Source: Magnetaquiglobus sp039908105
GTDB taxonomy: Bacteria; Pseudomonadota; Magnetococcia; Magnetococcales; Magnetaquicoccaceae
DNA length: 64,000 nucleotides
Assembly: GCA_039908105.1 (NCBI GenBank)
Contig: JAMOBI010000006.1
Span: 3,995 to 67,994, forward strand
Reading direction: 5' to 3'
The position numbers were made by a program, and so were the translations under genes. How positions within the stretch are numbered: position 1 is the first letter of the stretch; each line of letters begins with the position of its first letter. Positions 37,215 to 50,458 of the stretch are shown one piece after another. The notes under the pieces were generated by a model, which did not search any database, was not told the origin of the DNA, and was given only the letters and a program-made list of their open reading frames with translations.

Positions 37215-39503
37215 ATGGACGAACATCTCAAAGCCAGTGCGCTGGCCTATCACCGTGCAGCGCCCGCCGGCAAGATCTCGGTGGTCCCCACCAAGCCGAT
37301 GATCACCCAGTGGGATCTCTCCCTGGCCTACTCCCCCGGCGTCTCCGCTGCCTGCGAGGAGATCGTCGCCAAACCGACTGAAGCAGCGACCCTCACCGGA
37401 CGCGCCAATCTGGTCGGCGTGATCACCAACGGCACTGCGGTGTTGGGACTCGGCGCCATCGGCCCCCTGGCCGCCAAGCCGGTGATGGAAGGGAAAGCCG
37501 CGCTGTTCAAGAAGTTTGCCGGCATCGATGTCTTTGATCTGGAAATCAACGAGCGCGACCCGGAACGGTTCGTCGAGATCGTCGCCAGCTTGGAACCCAC
37601 CTTCGGCGGCATCAATCTGGAAGATATCCGCGCACCGGAGTGTTTCATCATCGAGTCCAGACTGCGCGAACGGATGAAAATCCCGGTGTTTCACGACGAT
37701 CAGCACGGCACGGCGATCGTCGTGGCCGCTGCCGTGATCAATGGTCTGCACTGCGTCAACAAGCGGCTCGACGAGATTCAAGTCGCGGTCTCCGGTGCCG
37801 GTGCTGCCGCGATCGCCTGCCTGAATCTCCTGGTGGAGTTGGGGCTGCCGGTCTCCCAAATCACGGTGGCCGATCTTGGCGGCGTGCTGCATGTCCACCG
37901 CACCGATCTGGCCCCGGAACAGCGGGTCTACGCCACCGACAGGCCGATCAAACACCTCTCCGAAGTCATGGTCGGCGCGGATCTGTTTCTCGGACTCTCC
38001 GGTCCGGGCGCCATCACCCAGGCGATGGTGCAAACCATGGCACCCCAACCGCTGGTGTTCGCCCTGGCCAATCCCACGCCGGAAATCCTGCCCGACGACA
38101 TCCGCAGCGTCTGCCCGGATGCGATCATCGCCACCGGACGCTCGGACTATCCGAATCAGGTCAACAATGTGCTCTGTTTCCCGTTTCTGTTCCGCGGCGC
38201 CCTGGATGTCGGGGCCACCTGCATCAACGGTCCCATCAAGCGGGCCTGCGTGCAGGCGCTCGTCGATCTGGCCCGTTTCACGGTGCCCGAAACCGTGGCC
38301 ATCGCCTACGCCGAAGAGAATCTGCAGTTCGGACCCGAATACCTGATCCCCAAACCGTTCGATCCGCGTCTGATCGTCGAGGTGGCCACGGCCACCGCCA
38401 AAGCCGCCATGGAAAGCGGGGTGGCAACCCGCCCGATCGCCGATCTGGAAGCCTATCGACAACAACTCTCCGAGTTCGTCTTCCGTTCCGGACAGGTGAT
38501 GCGTCCGATCTTCGAGCGCGCCCGGCGTCATCCCCGCCAACGGGTGGCCCTGGCCCAGGCCGAAGAGGAGCGCGTGCTGCATGCCGCCGACGAGATGGTC
38601 GCCGAGGGGATCTGCCGCCCGATCCTGGTGGGTCGCCAGGAGATCATTCTGCAAAAAATCCAGCAGCTCCACCTGCGCATGCAGAGGGATCGGGACTACG
38701 AACTGGTCGATCCCGCGCTCGATCCCCGAGTGGAGTCGTTGTGTGACGAGTACCTGGAACGGATGGGCAGACGGGGCGTCACCCCGGACATCGCCCGTCA
38801 CGAGGTGGTGAACTCCACCACCGTCACCGCAGCGCTTCTGGTGCGCCGCGGCAATGCCGATGCCATGTTGTGTGGGGCCTCGGGCCGTATTCGCGACCAT
38901 TTGCAGGTGATCCGTGACATCATCGGACGTGCCACCGGGGTGGCCCATTTCACCGCCTTGAGTGGCGTGATCCTCGATTCCGGCACCTTTTTTATCTCGG
39001 ATACCAACGTCATCGCCGATCCGACTGCAGAGCAGATCGCCGAAATGACCCTCCGTGCCGCCCGACAGCTGCGCCGTTTCGGACTGACCCCCAAGGCTGC
39101 ACTGTTGTCATCCTCCTCCTTTGGCTCCTATCGGGCGCCGCACACCATCAAAATGCGCAATGCCCTGGCCATGATCCATCGGATGGACCCAAACCTGGAG
39201 GCCGAAGGGGAGATGCGTGCCGATGCCGCCCTCTCCGAGGAGATCCGTGAGGCGATCTTCCCCAAATCCCGCCTGAAGGGGCGTGCCAACCTGTTGATCA
39301 TGCCCAATCTGGATGCGGCCAACATCTCCTGCGACATGCTGCTCACTTTGGGCAACGGCATTCGCATCGGCCCGATCCTGCTCGGTCCCGCCCTGCCAGC
39401 CCATGTAATGATTCCCACGGTTTCGGTGCGCGGCCTGGTCAATATGGCAGCCTTTGCGGCGGTTCAGGCCCTGGAGCATAGTTCCAGCCTCCAGCAGATT
39501 TGA
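37215..39503 (+). CDS. maeB: NADP-dependent malic enzyme with phosphotransacetylase-like domain
   Basis: This 762-residue protein has a malic enzyme part (residues about 1-420) and a C-terminal phosphotransacetylase-like part (about 430-760), the MaeB architecture. Motifs include the catalytic SLAYSPGVSAAC, the metal site FHDDQHGTAIVVAAAV and the Rossmann loop VSGAGAAAIACLNLL. The C-terminal domain (NALAMIHRMDPN and ALPAHVMIPTVSVRGLVN) is thought to be regulatory, binding acetyl-CoA. It converts malate to pyruvate and CO2 with NADPH formation. It is a single gene, followed by the third dispersed repeat. Confidence 0.96.
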   Translation: MDEHLKASALAYHRAAPAGKISVVPTKPMITQWDLSLAYSPGVSAACEEIVAKPTEAATLTGRANLVGVITNGTAVLGLGAIGPLAAKPVMEGKAALFKKFAGIDVFDLEINERDPERFVEIVASLEPTFGGINLEDIRAPECFIIESRLRERMKIPVFHDDQHGTAIVVAAAVINGLHCVNKRLDEIQVAVSGAGAAAIACLNLLVELGLPVSQITVADLGGVLHVHRTDLAPEQRVYATDRPIKHLSEVMVGADLFLGLSGPGAITQAMVQTMAPQPLVFALANPTPEILPDDIRSVCPDAIIATGRSDYPNQVNNVLCFPFLFRGALDVGATCINGPIKRACVQALVDLARFTVPETVAIAYAEENLQFGPEYLIPKPFDPRLIVEVATATAKAAMESGVATRPIADLEAYRQQLSEFVFRSGQVMRPIFERARRHPRQRVALAQAEEERVLHAADEMVAEGICRPILVGRQEIILQKIQQLHLRMQRDRDYELVDPALDPRVESLCDEYLERMGRRGVTPDIARHEVVNSTTVTAALLVRRGNADAMLCGASGRIRDHLQVIRDIIGRATGVAHFTALSGVILDSGTFFISDTNVIADPTAEQIAEMTLRAARQLRRFGLTPKAALLSSSSFGSYRAPHTIKMRNALAMIHRMDPNLEAEGEMRADAALSEEIREAIFPKSRLKGRANLLIMPNLDAANISCDMLLTLGNGIRIGPILLGPALPAHVMIPTVSVRGLVNMAAFAAVQALEHSSSLQQI

Positions 39504-39579
39504 ACCTGGATCCGGCAGTTGCGGGCGATTACCTTAAAACAACCTCGGTTTATTGCTATTCACCATATGAGCCAATATG

Positions 39580-39877
39580 TTAAATCGCACCCAGCCTGGA
39601 ATGGGTAGTTTTTACCAGTAAAAACTACTGGATCAACCAAGCTGATTTGACAGCCTGATCCGCAAGGCTGTGTGCAAACTGCCTGCTTCGTTTCCAAAAG
39701 ACGGAAACGAAGCAGGCGAAGGCCGCGCGCGGCGCATTTTTCTGGAAAAGGCGCGAAAAATGCTTCTTTTGAAGAGCGCGCTAAAGTCAAAAACAAAACT
39801 CTTGGAGATGAATCTCCCAGACCCTCTCTTTTTTTTCACCAATAAAAACTACATATTCCAAGCCGGGTGCGGTTTAA
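39580..39877 (+). repeat. Dispersed palindromic intergenic repeat, copy 3, bounded by inverted repeats
   Basis: It carries a perfect 15-bp hairpin (39681-39695 with 39703-39717, loop AAAAGAC) and a CATTTTTC/GAAAAATG palindrome. The shared CTTCTTTTGAAGAGCGCGCT segment and a TGGAGA/TCTCCCA hairpin follow. The copy is enclosed by about 38-bp imperfect inverted repeats (39580-39620 and 39838-39877), and its left arm includes an 11-bp hairpin with a 2-nt loop (39605-39628). It fills the maeB to cusB-like gap; the end of the adaptor gene lies inside the right arm. Confidence 0.85.
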
Positions 39878-41100
39878 TGGGAGAAATGGCCCAGGGCCGC
39901 GCGCAGATTGGCTTCGGCATCGATGAGGAAATTGGCGCGCACCACCACCTTTTCACGCTCCAAAAGCCCTTCGAGGATCTCCACATACCCGCCGCCCTTG
40001 GCACCGGCACGCACCGGGCGTGGTTCGTACAACCCTTCGCCGCGCTCCACCAGCACCACCTGACGCGACCCGCTGTCCAGCAGCGCCGAATCGGGCACCG
40101 AAATCAACGACTCGCCCACCGGACTGGTCAGCTGCACCGTGGCCTGGAGCGCCGGGCGCAACAGGCCGTCGGAGTTGGCCAACTCGATGCGCACCTTTGC
40201 GGTGCGCGTCTCCGGCGACAACACCGGCTGGATGAAGGCCACCTTGCCGGTAAACGGTCGACCGGGCAGGGCGTTCAAGCTCACCTCGGCCTCCTGTCCT
40301 TCGCGCACGAACGGCAGATCCTGCTCGAACACCTCAGCCATGACCCACACCACCGACAAATCGGCAATCCGATAGAGCATTTCGCCGGGCATGAACCTCA
40401 TCCCCTGAATGGCGCTCTTCTCCAGGATGACCCCGGAGGCCGGCGCAAGAATGGTTACGCTCTTTTCGGCAACCCGTTTCTCCTTGAGCTGACGGATTCT
40501 CCCTTCCGGCAGATCCCAGTTGCCCAGGCGGGTCAGGGCGCTCTGCGCCAACTCCTCGGCGGTACGACGCGTCTCCGGGTCGGCCTGACCGAGGGCATCG
40601 CCGGCACGCAACGCAGCCAGATACTCCTGCTGTGCCTGCAACAAAGCCGGTGCGTAGACCTCCATCAACGGCTGGCCGCGTTTGACTTTGAGTCCGGTGA
40701 CATCGGCGTGCAGCTTTTCGATCCACCCTTCGTATTTGAGCGTCACCACCCGCAGACGACGCTCATCGACGCTTACCGTGCCCACGGCGCGAATCGACCG
40801 GGTGATGGCCCGCCTGCTCGCGACTTCGGTTTTGACGCCGAGTTTCTGCACCTTGTCCAGATTGATGCGCACCGCGCCGGAACCGGCATCCCCGGCCATT
40901 TCGTCCTCGTAGACCGGGACGTAATCCATGCCCATCGAGTCCTTCTTGGGGGTGGTGGAGATGTCCGGCTGTCCCATCGGGTTGCGATAGTAGAGAATCT
41001 TGCGCTCCCCTTCGCCGGCACCGCTGGCCGGGGAGGGCAGCAGCAGGGGTAGAACCGTCATACCCAGAAACAACCAGGAAAACCATCGCGACAGGTTCAT
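39874..41100 (-). CDS. CusB-like RND efflux periplasmic adaptor with heavy-metal-binding domain
   Basis: This 408-residue protein has an N-terminal signal peptide (FSWLFLGMTVLPLLLPSPASG). A heavy-metal-binding domain (LYYRNPMGQPDIS, then KKDSMGMDYVPVYEDE) follows, typical of CusB-type adaptors for Cu, Ag, Co or Zn export. The core adaptor folds contain VVTLKYEGWIEKLHADVTG, a hairpin (LLQAQQEYLAALRAGDALG) and SPVGESLISVPDSALLDSG. Adaptors join a TolC channel to an inner-membrane RND pump, but no pump gene follows. It is the last gene of the long sensor operon and its ATG overlaps the TolC-like stop. Confidence 0.9.
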   Translation of the reverse strand: MNLSRWFSWLFLGMTVLPLLLPSPASGAGEGERKILYYRNPMGQPDISTTPKKDSMGMDYVPVYEDEMAGDAGSGAVRINLDKVQKLGVKTEVASRRAITRSIRAVGTVSVDERRLRVVTLKYEGWIEKLHADVTGLKVKRGQPLMEVYAPALLQAQQEYLAALRAGDALGQADPETRRTAEELAQSALTRLGNWDLPEGRIRQLKEKRVAEKSVTILAPASGVILEKSAIQGMRFMPGEMLYRIADLSVVWVMAEVFEQDLPFVREGQEAEVSLNALPGRPFTGKVAFIQPVLSPETRTAKVRIELANSDGLLRPALQATVQLTSPVGESLISVPDSALLDSGSRQVVLVERGEGLYEPRPVRAGAKGGGYVEILEGLLEREKVVVRANFLIDAEANLRAALGHFSH

Positions 41101-42362
41101 AAATCCCCTCCGATCAGCCGTTCGATCTCGGCCAAACGCACCTGTTGATCGAAACGGGCCTTGAGCTGTTCGATCTGGAAACGCTTCACCCGCTGCACCG
41201 CATCCAGCACCATGCTCGCCTCGTTGATGCCGGTTTCGTACCCCCTCAGGGCCGACTGCAAGGCCACGCGTGCCTGCGGCAGCAGCACCTCGCTGGCACT
41301 CCTCTCCACCAGCCGGGCCTCATCGAGACTCAGCAATGCCTCGCGCAGCGTGCTCTCGACCTGCAAGCGTGAGGCATTCAAGCGTTCGCGAGCAGCCAAT
41401 TTTTTTGCCTCGGCCTCGCGCACGCCTGCGCTGCGCCAACCGGCAACCACCGGCAGGTTGAGGTTCACCATCGCCTCGAAGCCGTCCTTGACCCCCTCAT
41501 CCTTGCGGTCCACCAGACCGAAGCCCACCTCCAGATCCGGCAGCCAGTTCCTGGCGACCAACCGCTCCTCTCCCTCGTTCATCTCCAGGCGGGCCTGTCC
41601 CATCTTTAAAGCCGGGTTGGCCTGCAACGCCCGTTCGATCAGGTTGGCAAACCGCAAGCTCTCATCCGGGGGCAGAGGACGCAAATGGGGATGTTCCACC
41701 AGCGGCGCATCCGGAGGCCGATTCACCAAAGCGTTCAGACGGGCACGGATCCGATGACGCTCCTTTTCCAGTCGACCCAATTCGGCGCTCATCGCCCCGC
41801 GTTCCGCCTCGGCGGAGGTGGCCTCGGATTGCCCCCCCATCCCCTGCGCATAGCGCACGCGGGCGAACTCCACAACGACACGCATCACCTGGATCAACTC
41901 GGCGGTCTGATCCATCGACAGGTGCACCCGGTGATAATCGGCATAGGCGCCCTTCACCCGCATCACGATCTCGGCGATCCGCTCTTGCAGTTGCCCCTCG
42001 GCCTCGCGAACGCCGGCTTCGGCGATCTCCCGTTTCGCCTGCCGCTTGCCCCAGCCGGGGATCTCCTGGCTCACCGTATACTTGTAGGTCGCGGTCCGAC
42101 TCGGCCAGCCGGCGTCGTTTTTGGAGATTTCATCGAAGGTTACCTGGAATTTCGGGTCCGGCCAGGGATCCGCACCCGCGACGCGCGCTTTGGCCGCATC
42201 GCGCTCCAAGCTGGCTGCGGCCAACTCCGGATTCATGCGCCGGGCCAACTCCAACAGTTCGCCAACCGTCGCGCCCACCGGGGTGGTTGCGTCGGCCCAT
42301 CCATAAGAGTACGGCCAGATGAACAGGCCCACCGCAAGCCATGCCGCGCCCAAACGTCTCAT
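41097..42362 (-). CDS. TolC-family outer-membrane efflux channel
   Basis: The start at 42362 overlaps the upstream sensor stop (ATGA) and gives 421 residues with a signal peptide (MRRLGAAWLAVGLFIWPYS). The rest is the duplicated helical-barrel pattern of TolC/CusC proteins: ELLELARRMNPELAAA, TVSQEIPGWGKRQAKREIAE, and the second repeat with LERALQANPALKMGQ-like sequence. It should form the outer-membrane duct for the CusB-like adaptor. No lipid-anchoring Cys follows the signal peptide. It might also serve the type I exporter at the left end, but it lies 30 kb away. Confidence 0.9.
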   Translation of the reverse strand: MRRLGAAWLAVGLFIWPYSYGWADATTPVGATVGELLELARRMNPELAAASLERDAAKARVAGADPWPDPKFQVTFDEISKNDAGWPSRTATYKYTVSQEIPGWGKRQAKREIAEAGVREAEGQLQERIAEIVMRVKGAYADYHRVHLSMDQTAELIQVMRVVVEFARVRYAQGMGGQSEATSAEAERGAMSAELGRLEKERHRIRARLNALVNRPPDAPLVEHPHLRPLPPDESLRFANLIERALQANPALKMGQARLEMNEGEERLVARNWLPDLEVGFGLVDRKDEGVKDGFEAMVNLNLPVVAGWRSAGVREAEAKKLAARERLNASRLQVESTLREALLSLDEARLVERSASEVLLPQARVALQSALRGYETGINEASMVLDAVQRVKRFQIEQLKARFDQQVRLAEIERLIGGDL

Positions 42363-44239
42363 TGGTCGGACTCCTCTGCGATTTTTCGGATCACCACGCA
42401 CCGACCACCCCTCCATTGCGGATGATCGGGCAGGGGAAAGGCATTGACCGCAGCCATGAAAGGATCCCCAAAACCCGACCTCACCGATTGAACGCGCTCT
42501 CCGACCTCCGGAACCCCGGCAGGCAGCAGATCCTTCACTTCCAGGAGCGACGCATCGCTCCCATCGATGCCCAAAGTGGCACGCGCCGCCCGATTGGTCA
42601 TCACGATTCGACCCTCGGCATCGACGACGCACACCACCTCGGCCAGGCCGTCGATCAAGGCCAAAAGCCACGCTTCGACGCGATGCGCCACCTCCAGGGT
42701 GTTCTCGGTGCGTCGGGCGATCAGCAACACCTCCAGATTGGTGGCCAACTGCTGGCTCATCTCCTCGATTTCGTGTTGTTGTTCGGCAAACGTCGCATCC
42801 AGGGAGGCCAACTCCAATACCCCGAGCAGTCGTTCGCTGCGCATGAGAGGCAGAATCAACAAGGAGCGTGGCAATACCGAGCCCAGTCCGCTGTGAATCC
42901 TCCAGAACCCCTCCCCAGGCAATGCGTAGTGCATCGGTTGCCGGTCGATGGCGCACTGACCCAGCCAACCCATGCCCAGGGGAATCGTCTCTGGGGCCTG
43001 CTCGTCACCGAAACCGCCCATCAGGGTCAAACAGGCTTGGTCACCCTCGCCATCCAGCACGTAAAGCGTGGCCTGATGCAACGAAAAGGTCCGACTCAAC
43101 TGTCCGAACCAGCTGCGATACAATGTATCCAGGTCACGCGCCTGCTGCAACAAGGTGGAGAACTCGGCGTGACGGCTTTTGATGCGCGCCTCGATCACCA
43201 GTTTTTCCGCCGCTTCGCGGGTTTTGGCCACCGCCTCCATCCGGGCGCGGGACTCCCGCATGGCGCGCAGACCCGACACCAGCAGCATGAAGATCACCAT
43301 ACCCGTCAACAGGCTGATCAGCACCAACTCCTCGATGGGCGTGGCACCCTCCAGATCGCCGAACAGTACCAGTGACCAGTCACCCGCCGGATCGTTCCAA
43401 TGAATCGGACTGATGGAACGGGCATGACGTTTCTGGGAAATGTGCACCTCATTGTGCAGAACATCGAAGGGCAGGGAGTGGGGAACATTCCCTTTTCCGT
43501 ACTGTTTGCCGAACTGGTTCAGCTTGGCGATGGCCTCCAGTCGTTGCGGGGTGGGGTCGCCGTTCAACCGGAACAACCACTCCTTCTCGGTGGCGGCGAA
43601 TACCACCCCTTGCGGTGAGAGCAGCAGGGCCTTCATGCCGGACATGGCCAGTTTTTGATCTAGATAATCCCCCAACATCTTGATCACCACAACACCGATG
43701 ATCGGCCCCTGATGGATCGTGCCGGCCCGAATGGCATCGGCAACGTACAATCCCCGCTCCATGGTCTTGGATCCGACCGCTGCATAGACGTTTTCCATGC
43801 CGGCCATGGCCTGTTGCCAGTAGGGGCGGAATTTGATGTTCTTGCCGACGCTCGATTCGTGCTCGGTCTCGTGAACCACAATCTTGCCTTCGTTGTTCAT
43901 CACATAGACCCCATCGGCATCGAGCATCTGGCGTGCCACCTTCATGCGTCCCAACCCTTCCGCATCGTTGGCCGAACGTTTTTCCAGAACCCACTCTTTG
44001 ATGATCGGCTCGTTGAGACCCAAGAGCGAGGTCACCCCCATCGCCTGGCCGCGCATGGTCTCCAACTCCAGACCGATCGCCTCGCGCTGCGCCTTGCCGT
44101 CGAGCAACAGACGAAAATCCCGCTCCATCACGGAACGGTACATCTCCCCAACCATGAATCCGCCTCCCAGGGAGCAGAGCGCGAACAACAGGATCGTCGT
44201 CCGGAGGTTGCCCGTCAGCCAGTTGGTGACCATGTGCAT
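42359..44239 (-). CDS. Membrane sensor with Cache, GAF and PAS domains, no output domain
   Basis: This 626-residue protein has TM1 near residues 14-34 and a periplasmic dCache-like domain (about 35-300, with LDADGVYVMNNEGKIVVHE). TM2 is near 302-322 (LVLISLLTGMVIFMLLVSG), followed by a helix, a GAF domain (about 360-510) and a PAS domain (about 525-620). There is no histidine kinase, GGDEF or methyl-accepting signalling tip. Its GAF is paralogous to those in the two neighbouring genes (LPRSLLILPLMRSERLLGVLELA). It probably signals through a partner, perhaps the hybrid kinase encoded just upstream. A GGAG lies 9 nt before the ATG, which follows the kinase stop by 3 nt. Confidence 0.83.
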   Translation of the reverse strand: MHMVTNWLTGNLRTTILLFALCSLGGGFMVGEMYRSVMERDFRLLLDGKAQREAIGLELETMRGQAMGVTSLLGLNEPIIKEWVLEKRSANDAEGLGRMKVARQMLDADGVYVMNNEGKIVVHETEHESSVGKNIKFRPYWQQAMAGMENVYAAVGSKTMERGLYVADAIRAGTIHQGPIIGVVVIKMLGDYLDQKLAMSGMKALLLSPQGVVFAATEKEWLFRLNGDPTPQRLEAIAKLNQFGKQYGKGNVPHSLPFDVLHNEVHISQKRHARSISPIHWNDPAGDWSLVLFGDLEGATPIEELVLISLLTGMVIFMLLVSGLRAMRESRARMEAVAKTREAAEKLVIEARIKSRHAEFSTLLQQARDLDTLYRSWFGQLSRTFSLHQATLYVLDGEGDQACLTLMGGFGDEQAPETIPLGMGWLGQCAIDRQPMHYALPGEGFWRIHSGLGSVLPRSLLILPLMRSERLLGVLELASLDATFAEQQHEIEEMSQQLATNLEVLLIARRTENTLEVAHRVEAWLLALIDGLAEVVCVVDAEGRIVMTNRAARATLGIDGSDASLLEVKDLLPAGVPEVGERVQSVRSGFGDPFMAAVNAFPLPDHPQWRGGRCVVIRKIAEESDQ

Positions 44240-44242
44240 GGC

Positions 44243-48304
<4,062 letters not shown>

Positions 48305-48320
48305 TTTAAAGTCTCCTGCC

Positions 48321-50456
48321 TCAATCCAACTCAACGCTGCACGCCGGGGCGGTCTGCTCCAGGGTATCGATCCGCTTGAAAATCACCACCGCGCCGACTA
48401 CCCGATCCGCGCGTTCGATGGCGCTGCAGGCGTAATTCACGCTCAAACAGACGTGATCGTTCGTCCGGATACGGAGTTGCTCGTGTCTGCGGGCACGGCC
48501 ATCCGCCAACGTTTGTTGCAGGGTATGCCAGGTTTCGTTGGTGGTACCTTGCAACAGATCGGCGAGCGACTGACCGATGGCGAATGTCTCGGTAAGACCA
48601 AACAGCCGCAGTGCGAAGCGGTTGATGAAGATGATCCGGCCCGATTCGTCAACGCCGAAAATGCCGCCATCCACCGCCTCCAGAATCTGCCGGCTCCACG
48701 CATCGGCAGAGGTGGCCTGCGCCAGGAGTCCGGCGGTATGTTCGGCACGCAGCAGGATATCCAGACTCATGGCCACCGTGGGTTGAAGATCGCGTATCAA
48801 GGAGAGATCCTCCTCGGTCAGCTCATCAAAGGTGGCCAGTTCCATGACCGCAAAGAGCCGTCCGGCATGCACCACCGGTTGCAGCAGCACGCTGCGCGGC
48901 GCCGCATCCCCCAATCCCGAACGGATATGGAAGAACTCCTGACCCGGCTCCTTGAGTATAAAGGGACGGCGTTCCAGGGCACACTGTTTGAGCAGCGACG
49001 CGAGCGGACGGGCGGTATCGTCGGGGGTGGCCCCGTTGCTGGCGAAGCGGGCCAGAGGGACGAGCCTCTGCTGCGCCTCATTCCACAGGCAGAAGAGCCC
49101 CTGGCCGAGACGCAACGGTTCGGAGAGCCGGGAAAGCAGGGTCCGGGCCAGTGCCAGCGGGGTATCGGCCTGCTGCAGGTGGTTGGCGATGTCCACGAGC
49201 AGGGTGCGACGCGCGGTCAATTTCTTCTCGCTGGCATGGCTGGCCGCCAGCTGCGCAAAGGCTCGGGTCACCGGTCTTTGGACGCGGCTCACCATGAAAC
49301 GGGCGGCGAACATGGCCGTCAGGGCGATCGCACCCATGATGCCGAACAGAATCAGCAACAGCTTGCCGGAGATCACCCGGCCATCGCTCTCCGGGGCAAA
49401 GGTCGCCACCCGAAACCTCTGATCATGCACCAAAAAGGGGTGCACTCCCACCAGCCAGCCCTCCTCCTGCTTGCCTGCCTCGGCAGAGACCCGGAAGGTT
49501 TCGCGTCCATCGCTGCTCTCCGCCAGCCGCAGCGCTGCTGCCAGAACCGGCAGACCGATCGCATCGGGTTGGCGCAATACCGCCTTGGCGGCTGTCACTG
49601 GATTGGTGAAACGGTCGTCGCTCGGCAAGCCCAGAACCGCTCCGTCGGCTGCCAGCAGCGCCACCTGGCCCTGCTTGCCGAAACGCAGGCGGGTGGTCAG
49701 GCGCGACATGTCGTTGAGCAGCACGTCGAATGCGGCCACGAATTTCACCCCGGTCGTGCGATCGGTCCAGGCGAGAGAGGCGGTGATACCAGGCTCCTGG
49801 GTGGTGGCGAACAGATAGGGCGCGGTCCAGTGCACATGATCGTCTGGCACCGCAAGCGCACCAGAGAACCAGGGACGTTTGCGCATGTCGTACTCCTGTT
49901 CGCGCCACTCTTCGCTTACGCGACTGCGTGCATCCTTCCAGACGAGCCACTGGTGACGCTTGGGGTTTTCCGGCAGATTCGACAGACGATTCTTCCACCC
50001 CTCCGGGGTCTTGAGCAACAGCGTCTCCCGACCGGATTCGCTGGCCAGATGGAGACTGCTGACCAGCGGGTGTCGTTCGATCACCGGGATCAGCAGACCG
50101 TTGAAGCCGGGAACATCATCCAATCCGATCCGTCCATCCCGGCTCCAGTCGCGCATCGTGAAAAGCAGGGCATCGATCTGCTGGGCCAGGGCGCCGAATT
50201 CGCGCGTGACCCGATCGGCGACCAGTTGTTGATGCAGAAAGGCATTGGTTTCGGCAAGTGGCCGGGCCTGGAGAAAATAAAAGGGTACGATCACCCCGAA
50301 GGCGGCGATCAGGACGATCAACGGCGTTCCCCAGCCGAGCCGGCCCAGCAGGTTGTGAATCGAGAGGGCGTTGAACCGTTCGAGCCGGGTTGTTCCCAAT
50401 GCGGATGCCTGCTCCGGGTCGTTGGCAGACCCCTCGAATGGCGTCAGTGAGGCCAT
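48321..50456 (-). CDS. Membrane sensor with Cache, GAF and PAS domains, no output domain (paralogue)
   Basis: This protein has about 711 residues. ATG 50456 is preferred, but GTG 50462, which overlaps the HD-GYP stop, is also possible; GGAG lies upstream of both. TM1 is near residues 45-65 (GTPLIVLIAAFGVIVPFYFL). A dCache domain follows to about residue 355 with motifs EQEYDMRKRPWFSGA and WTAPYLFATTQEPGITASLA, typical of amine or small-molecule Cache sensors. TM2 is near 362-385, then a GAF (about 420-565) and a PAS (about 590-700) follow. Like the gene at 42359, it lacks any catalytic output. Its GAF core (HIRSGLGDAAPRSVLLQPVV) is clearly related to that of its paralogue. Confidence 0.83.
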   Translation of the reverse strand: MASLTPFEGSANDPEQASALGTTRLERFNALSIHNLLGRLGWGTPLIVLIAAFGVIVPFYFLQARPLAETNAFLHQQLVADRVTREFGALAQQIDALLFTMRDWSRDGRIGLDDVPGFNGLLIPVIERHPLVSSLHLASESGRETLLLKTPEGWKNRLSNLPENPKRHQWLVWKDARSRVSEEWREQEYDMRKRPWFSGALAVPDDHVHWTAPYLFATTQEPGITASLAWTDRTTGVKFVAAFDVLLNDMSRLTTRLRFGKQGQVALLAADGAVLGLPSDDRFTNPVTAAKAVLRQPDAIGLPVLAAALRLAESSDGRETFRVSAEAGKQEEGWLVGVHPFLVHDQRFRVATFAPESDGRVISGKLLLILFGIMGAIALTAMFAARFMVSRVQRPVTRAFAQLAASHASEKKLTARRTLLVDIANHLQQADTPLALARTLLSRLSEPLRLGQGLFCLWNEAQQRLVPLARFASNGATPDDTARPLASLLKQCALERRPFILKEPGQEFFHIRSGLGDAAPRSVLLQPVVHAGRLFAVMELATFDELTEEDLSLIRDLQPTVAMSLDILLRAEHTAGLLAQATSADAWSRQILEAVDGGIFGVDESGRIIFINRFALRLFGLTETFAIGQSLADLLQGTTNETWHTLQQTLADGRARRHEQLRIRTNDHVCLSVNYACSAIERADRVVGAVVIFKRIDTLEQTAPACSVELD

Positions 50457-50458
50457 GC

